NCBI RefSeq assembly: GCF_001625215.2
Contig: NC_030386.2
Span: 23,654,545-23,718,544 of the forward strand
Source: Daucus carota subsp. sativus
Taxonomy: Eukaryota > Streptophyta > Magnoliopsida > Apiales > Apiaceae
Length of the DNA stretch: 64,000 nucleotides
Direction: 5' to 3'
The notes below the pieces were generated by a model. The model was not told where the DNA came from. It saw only the letters and a program-made list of their open reading frames with translations, and searched no databases. A program made the translations under genes and the position numbers. This document shows positions 58,001-64,000 of this stretch, one piece after another (position 1 is the first letter of the stretch; the number at the start of each line of letters is the position of its first letter).

Positions 58001-60276
58001 GGCCCAGGTGGGTGATGTCATATATGGGTAGTTTCTCTTAATTTCCATGTAAGGTTTCTATTTACTAATATATATACACACACATCTATTACAGGATAAT
58101 TGATATAAGCCACCCAGGGAAATGAACATAAACCAAGAACATATACATATGTAATACATAACAGGAATGGACAAGACTTTTAAAACATTGGGTTTCTGCA
58201 CGCTTTCAAATAAATTATAAATAGTCTGCAACAAAAAGATTAGGGGCCTGATATTTAATATTTAGCATGTTCTCAGCAGAGCTCTTAGGCGTAAGGCACA
58301 AGATAAGCACATCAAGAATTAACAATTTAACATGAGTTTAGAATTTGGCAATAGAGCTGAAACTATAACACCTGAGTTAATGAGAATGACCAAGTTTCCT
58401 TTGATGAAGAAACAAAATTAGAAGGGATCTCCAACCACATCTCCAACCCTAAACTTTTGCAATCACGTTCTCTTGGCTCTAATCTCTGCTGCAGTTTTGC
58501 AGCTTTTGCCTAGTTCTCTCATATTCAGCTATATATGAATCGTTAAAATTCCCAGAATGATGTCTTCAACACCGAATCATGTTGAAGGAAATTGGCATTT
58601 TATTTGATTTTTTCATTATTTTTTGTGACTTAAGACTTGTGTGGGGACAGTATCTTAGATTTGTACTTACTCCAGCCATTTATATCGGGTCAATAATCTG
58701 ACTAGATCCTGGGGATCACCTGGACAAAATGTCATCCACAAGGAGACGACTATATAACTTTGTTGAATAACAATTAGATAGGTTATGCTTTGAAATATAC
58801 TGCTAAAGCACAGGAACGATAAAAGCCACCAGACACATAGGCTGTAGCCATCTCTAACAAGATCCCCAAGGCTTGACCAATCAGGACTGATGCTCTATAA
58901 GTAAGATGCAGAATTAAAACAACTTGCCAGACAAAAGGTTTCGATTTTGTAAATGTTTATACAGCTCCGTGCAGTTTGATCATGACTAAGTAACTCAGTC
59001 ATCTAGAGATAGCTGAAGCACTATGCAGTTTCAGCAAAAAGCAGATCATGATACATAGCTCTAGCATACAGTGGTCAAGTAATACCAAGTATATAAACTA
59101 ACTGAGAAATAAAATTAAAGAGAGTTCTTTATGGACAATCCAAATTCCAAAGTCTTCCAATTAACTTGCTAAGTACTGCTTGCTTTACTTAGCGAATGTT
59201 TCCTAGTAAGTGGAAGTCTACAAACGAATTATTTCTTGAATGACTTCTACAGACAGGCATATCTAAATAAGAGACGCAAGGAACTTACATAAATTGTAAA
59301 CAGAATGGCTACAACCATAATTGATACTCCTGAGTGGTAAGAAAAATCATCCAGCAGTTTTCTAGCAACGAAAGCACAGAAGACCGTAACGGGAACTATT
59401 ATTAGAAGTATGGTCACACCTAGTGATCTTACATCTGGTCCAAATATGAATCTTCCTTGAAGGAAAAAAATCTGCAAGAATACATGGGATAAGATCAACT
59501 AGAAATACTAACACAATATTTAGAAAGTAGAAACCATCTTCACAAAAAGACAAAGGTATTCCCATGCAATATAAACACCACAGACATGTTTTAATCAGAT
59601 AACAAATATGTACAATTTTATAATGTAGTTACTATTATAATTTAAGCTTATATGAAGAAAGAAAATCAGAAAAACTTCTATAACAAAGAAAAATCTAGCT
59701 ACTCAGCTTAATAAAATAAAACGACACAACAAATATTTAAACGAAATTGGAGGCACTAACATTGTTAACATCAAAACTTTAAAAATTATAAACTTACTAG
59801 TTAAAAGCTATAGCCAATGGTGACATCTAGCATACCCTAAATTTCTATTATAGAAATGTACTCCAATCTCGATATTTCACTCCATTCAAACACACAACTA
59901 ACACAATCAAGAAAAGATCTTTAAACAACCACTTACAAACACACACACATATCAATTACTTTTTCTTCTACAATACTCTAGCTGCGTAAACACTACAATC
60001 AACAAAATTAACACACATATCCATTACTCTTGCTTCTATAATAGTATAACTACACGAAAAAAAATCAGCCAAACAAATAATTTTATTTGCCAAAAAAAGA
60101 AATAATACAAAAGCAATAAAGAAACAGAACCCTAGAAATAGAAAAATAAGAAAAAGGAGTAAAAAGCTTACATTGCTTCCTTTCCATATCTGATAAATCC
60201 GCACATTATCCGACGACCCACCAGAGTATCCGGGCATTGGATCCGACGAGCGCTTAGGAGGAGGCACCACGTACAT
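55078..60276 (-). CDS. DHHC-type protein S-acyltransferase (palmitoyltransferase)
   Basis: Exons 60276-60172, 59471-59289, 57458-57165, 55957-55724 and 55605-55078, all joined in phase 0, give 447 residues. The enzyme transfers palmitate to protein cysteines in endomembranes or plasma membrane. There are four membrane segments, two before and two after the cysteine-rich domain. The DPG motif is in [12 protein letters not shown]. The zinc-binding domain runs from CDTC (157-160) to CIGL, with DHHC at 182-185 and Cys185 as acyl acceptor. TTYE (273-276) fits the TTxE motif. The Ser/Arg-rich cytosolic tail is about 170 residues. The N-terminus [13 protein letters not shown] is typical of the plant PAT06-PAT09 group; the exact member is not assigned. 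Large introns contain a foldback element (57650) but no gene. Confidence 0.92.
57650..57835. repeat. Foldback (inverted repeat) in a DHHC intron
   Basis: The arms (about 57655-57714 and 57772-57832) can pair over about 60 bp. GTCTTCAACTCGTGC, TTGATTTGTGC and GATGTAAAA appear on the left and in complement on the right, around a loop of about 57 bp. No target duplication was found. It could be a small MITE or a hairpin giving rise to small RNAs. Confidence 0.75.
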
Positions 60277-61843
60277 ATTTGTGTGTGTAATGGAGCTAAA
60301 GATCTTTCTCGAAAACGATAGAAATGGTGGGTGGGTGTAAAAATTGTGAGATGAAGTGGGTGGGTTTTAGCTGTTCCGGCGAAATGGGGTTTGTTTTCCG
60401 GCAAATGGGTTTAGAGAGAAAGTGGCCGACAAGCCATGAGAGGAGAGGGTGGGGGTGTTGGAGACTAGTGTGGGAAAAAGAAGAGGATGGAAAAGCATTC
60501 TATTGTGCTCTCCTGGATGTGTTCATTACTTCCTTTTGCCCTTTTCTATATTACTCCCTCTCTCTTTTCCTTTTTTTCTTTTTCTTATATAAAATTATTA
60601 TCTAAAATTTGTTTGCCATACCAGTAGATTTCAAGAGATTTTATTCAAAGTTTATAAAGATTGAATATTCAAGTTAGATACAAATATTATATATATTTTA
60701 TAAAATTATATTCAATTAAGATATTAAATAATCAAACTTTACTTTTTAGAACTTTAAAAAGAGTGTAAGATATAATTATACTGAGAGGAGATTACTGGAA
60801 CTCCAATAATTTAGTTATTTGGAGGAAAACCCACTCCAACAGTATTATAGTGGATTTCCTTCTTCTTTTTTTACAAAATGCATTCATTAAAACATTGAAA
60901 CACAGTTACGACAAATCCCGGAACTGATAATACAACCTGATTGAGAAATAAAATGAGTTTGATAACTAGTCATTTTATTTTCCAATTGCTTAACAAACAA
61001 AATATAAGTATTCTTGACAATCAAAATGATTATAAAGGTTTCCCAAGCAATCCGGTCAATAACATTCCTGAAAATAGTAACGTCACAATTGATATGTACA
61101 CATTAAAAATATGTGATAGTCCTGTGTTCATACCCATCAGTTACGCCAACTGAGGCCTTAGATACCGATGTCCCCGTATATTGAACAATCTTTCTCGTGC
61201 TAGGTTAGCTTTTGCGATAATCACCACCATTTCAGATTTAAAACGGGCTTTCAAGATCTCCCAATACACCAATTAAATCATTATCAACAGACCAAAATAT
61301 CAAAGTAAAACACACCAAAACATATTAACACATACCAACCACTCTAAAAGGAGAGATACAAACCACTCCAAAAGGAGAGACATAAAACACCCGAAAAGAT
61401 GGATGCAAGAATCAAAAATCTCACCCAAAAAATGAAGATTATTGAAGAAAAAACAAAAAAAAACAAGAGAAAGGAGCATATAGGTCTCCTGCGGTGACCA
61501 TGATTATTTAGATTGAATGTGTGAAGGTAAGGAGTAGAGGGGTAGAAGAGGCGGCGGGTGAGGAGAGAAATAGGAGGGGGGGATCGACTCTCGTTAGGAT
61601 TTTTGTTAAGACTTTTCAAAACACTATTTTTGATACAATAATTTATAACAAAAATATTCTAGTGGATCTCTAAATATTCTCTTAAGGTAACTTTTCTCTT
61701 CTTCTGACTTCATTTAATAATAAATATTAGAAACCAACGCTTTCTCTCTATTCAATTTTTTGTAATATTGATATTTTTTTTAATAATAAAATATGGCATA
61801 AGGAATGCGTATAAGAAATGTTGTTGGAGAGATCGCAATAACA
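60277..61843. other. DHHC promoter and intergenic DNA
   Basis: The first about 300 bp should be the DHHC 5' flank. Further right there is a short tandem-like 'ccactccaaaaggagaga' repeat at 61341-61385. Weak remnants of something reverse-oriented (60870-61330) may exist, but no family could be recognised. Confidence 0.35.
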
Positions 61844-62846
61844 ATGGCTCGCAAGCAGCAATCGCGTCCTGCGACTATTTCATAGCCCCTTCGAAACGAC
61901 GTCGTTGAAGAGCATGCAACGTCGTCTGAGTGGAAGAGATCTTCTGTCAAACACATAGTCACGCTGGATCCGAAGCAGAAATTCGGGTCATAAACCCGAC
62001 CTGAAACGAAGAATGAAGATGGGTTCTGAAAAGGATGACAAGGGGGTGTGAGGAAGAAGGCTAGGGATGAGAAGAACCCGGGTGGGAAGCGGGTTTGGAG
62101 CGATGAAGATGTAATTGTTATTGTGCAAGGTCTTATTGATAATGAGTTGGAGTATGATGTGGACCCTCATTCTGATTATGATGCATTTTTTTAGTTTGTC
62201 AAGGATCTCTCCAAGCCAAAGTGTCTCTTACTCAGTTGAAGGAAAATATTAAGACGCTGATGGGGAAGTACAAGTTTCTCAAAGGAGGAACCCATTCTGA
62301 TGTTGTTTTTGCTAAACCCGTTGAAGATGAATTGTTTCGGCTTTCCAATATGGTTTGTGGCCAAGGGAATGACAATTAGGGTAATGCTGCTAGCAAGGAC
62401 AAGGATATGAGTATCGAGATCAATGACAATAGAGTGATTGAGGACGGTAGGAAGGACACGGATACGAGCATCGGGATAAATGAGGAGGATGAAGTGAATG
62501 AGGACGGTAGGAAGGAGAGGGATATGAGCATTGGGATAAATGAGGATGGAGTGAATGAGGACGGTGATGAGGATGACGAGGATGGGGAGGAGAATGAGGG
62601 TTTGAGATTTAAGGAATTGAATTCGAATTTGAGTCGGCATGGGAGTCGGATGTTAGTTTTCCGCAGGCATTGAAATATTTCAGCATGAGAAATTTGAAGT
62701 TGCATGCAAGTGAAAAGAAAAGGGCTTTGGGCAAGGAATGGAAGGATGTGTTGGTTAAAGAGTTGCAGCTGTATATTAACAAGTTGGAGTTGAAGACTAA
62801 GCTTGCTAAAGTGGCGTTGGATCAAATGCTAAGTTCAGACCATTGA
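61844..62846 (+). pseudogene. GeBP/DUF573 (storekeeper-like) pseudogene
   Basis: Conceptual pieces follow the GLABROUS1 enhancer-binding protein family of plant DNA-binding regulators: KRVWSDEDVIVIVQGLIDNE, DAFF/FVKDLSKPK, LKENIKTLMGKYKFLKGG and VFAKPVEDELFRLSNMVCG, then an acidic repeat region, and a C-terminal LGKEWKDVLVKELQLYINKLE coil like the family's zipper. In the starting frame there are stops at 61883, 61991, 62027, 62036 and 62192. A frameshift near 62215-62221 moves to a second frame, which is stopped at 62377, and another shift near 62650-62670 leads to the end at 62846. No intron is needed. It is decayed beyond function; the repeated 'gaggacggtaggaag' units around 62440-62590 are part of the acidic linker. 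Confidence 0.85.
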
Positions 62847-62952
62847 CGACTTGTGGAAAGCGCAATACAAGGTTTTAATATAGTGGTGTCGTGTATATTA
62901 GCTATCCTTTGCTTTTGAATTAGTACGAACCGTGTTAATAAAAAAAAAAGGA

Positions 62953-63136
62953 AATGCTAGGTACCCCAAAAAGTGTTCCCAAGCTTTTTTAACAAATTTT
63001 GTTGGCAATTTAATTATGATTGGTTCCGCTCCCACTAATAATAATGAGACCCTATATATGCACATAAATTATCCAATTAAAATCAACCATTTGTCCGCCA
63101 CGTCATTTGAGAACAAAATTTGGGGTACAGAGCATT
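62953..63136. mobile_element. MITE with AATGCTAGGTACCCC ends, 184 bp
   Basis: Left AATGCTAGGTACCCCAAAAA, right complement AATGCTCTGTACCCCAAATT; the inverted repeats run about 26 bp through 'gtgttc'. The AATGCTAGG start recalls the long-repeat Mutator-like element at 32513, so the two may be related. No clear target duplication. Confidence 0.7.
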
Positions 63137-63193
63137 ATTCGTCCTAAATTACTAAGATCCAATATTTTATATTAAATTTTAAAAAAGAACTAA

Positions 63194-63509
63194 GGCTGCG
63201 TTCACTTGGATGAAATTGAATGAAATTTGTGCTCTGAATTTGAGTTGATAGAAGAAAATGTATATAATTTTCAATCATTCAATCATTTCATTCCAAATTA
63301 TTCAAACAAAAAAATATAATCCACATGTTTTGGAAGGAATGCTCATTTCACTTTTCCATCATGTTTTGTTACAATCTTCATCATATAAAATTTAATTATA
63401 TTCATATTTGGTCACTATTTTCTTATACATTCTTCTTTATCCACAGAACTTCTTTATAATTTTTTATTTCATTCTTCCCTCGTTCTATTACATCCAAGTG
63501 AACACATAC
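63194..63509. mobile_element. Tourist-like MITE with GTTCACTTGGATG ends, 316 bp
   Basis: TAA on both sides (63191-63193 and 63510-63512). Ends GGCTGCGTTCACTTGGATG and complement GTATGTGTTCACTTGGATG. Subterminal 'gaaat(t)gaatgaaat' words recur in both arms. Confidence 0.8.
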
Positions 63510-63566
63510 TAAAATGTTGTTGGAGTTTGTTTTAGTGGCTAATTTTAACTGAATATATGAATACTT

Positions 63567-63740
63567 TATGGGTTTTTCTAGTGTGGGCCTTAACAACAAC
63601 TTTTCATCTAGGTGGGAGATTTTGATTGGTGATAATTTTTGTGCATGAAGGGGGTCATCATTATTAATGGGATGAGAGCCAATAAAAATGAATCTTCTAA
63701 CTAACAAGTGGTTGTTATTCATGGACACACCCTTGGAAAT
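63567..63740. mobile_element. Diverged Mutator-like MITE, same family as 9045
   Basis: Left GGGTTTTTCTAGTGTGGGCC with 'ttaacaacaac', right complement 'ccaagggtgtgtccatgaataacaacc'. Internal 'gattttgattggtgat' and 'gccaataaaaatgaatc' match the family layout. The borders are approximate and no duplication was found. Confidence 0.6.
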
Positions 63741-63792
63741 TGCTAATTGAGCCGTGGACAAAGATTTAGGAAAATTTATGGGGTGCATGATA

Positions 63793-64000
63793 CTCCCTCT
63801 GTTTTTTAATATATGACGTTCGACTTTTTGACACATATTTTTAAGTGTTTTGACCGAGTAGTTAAAAACATTTTTTTTGAAATTTTCTTTTTCTGTATAA
63901 AAATATGAAATCAAAATTTTAATTCACAAAAAAAATAAATTAAAAATAATAATTTTTACTACCCGGTCAACCCACCTAAAATTACGTGTCCAAGTCGAAA
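63793..64000. mobile_element. Stowaway-type MITE running off the window
   Basis: Starts TA|CTCCCTCTGTTTTTTAATAT, followed by 'gacgttcgactttttgacac'. The complementary arm ('gtgtccaagtcgaa') begins at the very end of the window, so the right terminus lies outside. Confidence 0.8.

Noticed and set aside
61344-61619. Minus-strand open frame with hydrophobic stretches
   Set aside because: Composition bias of AT-rich DNA; no family resemblance, no promoter or splice support.
62191-62825. Two overlapping minus-strand frames of about 149 codons with Ser/Leu/Ile repeats
   Set aside because: They are antisense readings of the acidic repeat part of the GeBP-like pseudogene.

Overview
The window is nuclear DNA of a flowering plant, most likely a eudicot. 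The evidence is AT-rich intergenic DNA, GT-AG introns, plant-only gene families (UGT83-type glycosyltransferases, HIPP, HD-ZIP IV-type START, LAFL B3, NAC, CYSTM, GeBP) and many plant MITEs and Helitrons. No coding feature fixes the species; an asterid is a guess only. No bacterial, viral or organellar block was seen.

Layout. 1-1714 is the 3' end of an OTU-family deubiquitinase gene (+). 2658-8763 holds two related UGT83A1-like glycosyltransferase genes in convergent orientation, with a heavy-metal-associated isoprenylated protein (HIPP, -) between them and a diverged inverted repeat around the first UGT and the HIPP. 9-16.7 kb is a transposon graveyard: MITEs with 9-bp target duplications, a 1.2-kb element carrying 199-bp tandem repeats, and a Helitron holding a hAT-like element that holds another. 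16.8-22.4 kb is a START/HD-SAD gene resembling HD-ZIP IV factors but with no visible homeodomain. 24.6-28.2 kb (-) is a FUS3-like B3 seed-maturation regulator with RY and ACGT motifs in its promoter. 28.4-34.1 kb is non-genic and rich in MITEs, including a Mutator-like element with long inverted repeats. 34.6-39.9 kb (-) is a small CYSTM gene split by a 4.7-kb intron full of repeats. 41.6-44.9 kb (-) encodes translocon-associated protein beta and appears to need a 6-nt microexon. 47.1-48.2 kb (-) is an unrecognised gene. 48.6-50.0 kb is a Helitron and a Tourist-like MITE. 51.1-52.1 kb (-) is a short NAC gene. 53.1-54.5 kb is a reverse-strand Helitron. 55.1-60.3 kb (-) is a DHHC palmitoyltransferase. 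61.8-62.8 kb is a decayed GeBP-like pseudogene, followed by more MITEs up to the window edge.

Most genes are unrelated single-copy neighbours, as is usual in plants. The only local family is the UGT pair. The FUS3-like gene is the only obvious developmental master regulator. Exon models were derived by hand from reading frame, splice dinucleotides, phase and family conservation; every multi-exon model below closes in phase. No novel multi-gene system was found. The most interesting items are the TRAP-beta microexon, the homeodomain-less START gene with a TAG/AG ambiguity, the Glu-to-Gln change in the donor-sugar motif of the second UGT, and the nested and tandemly-ended transposons.
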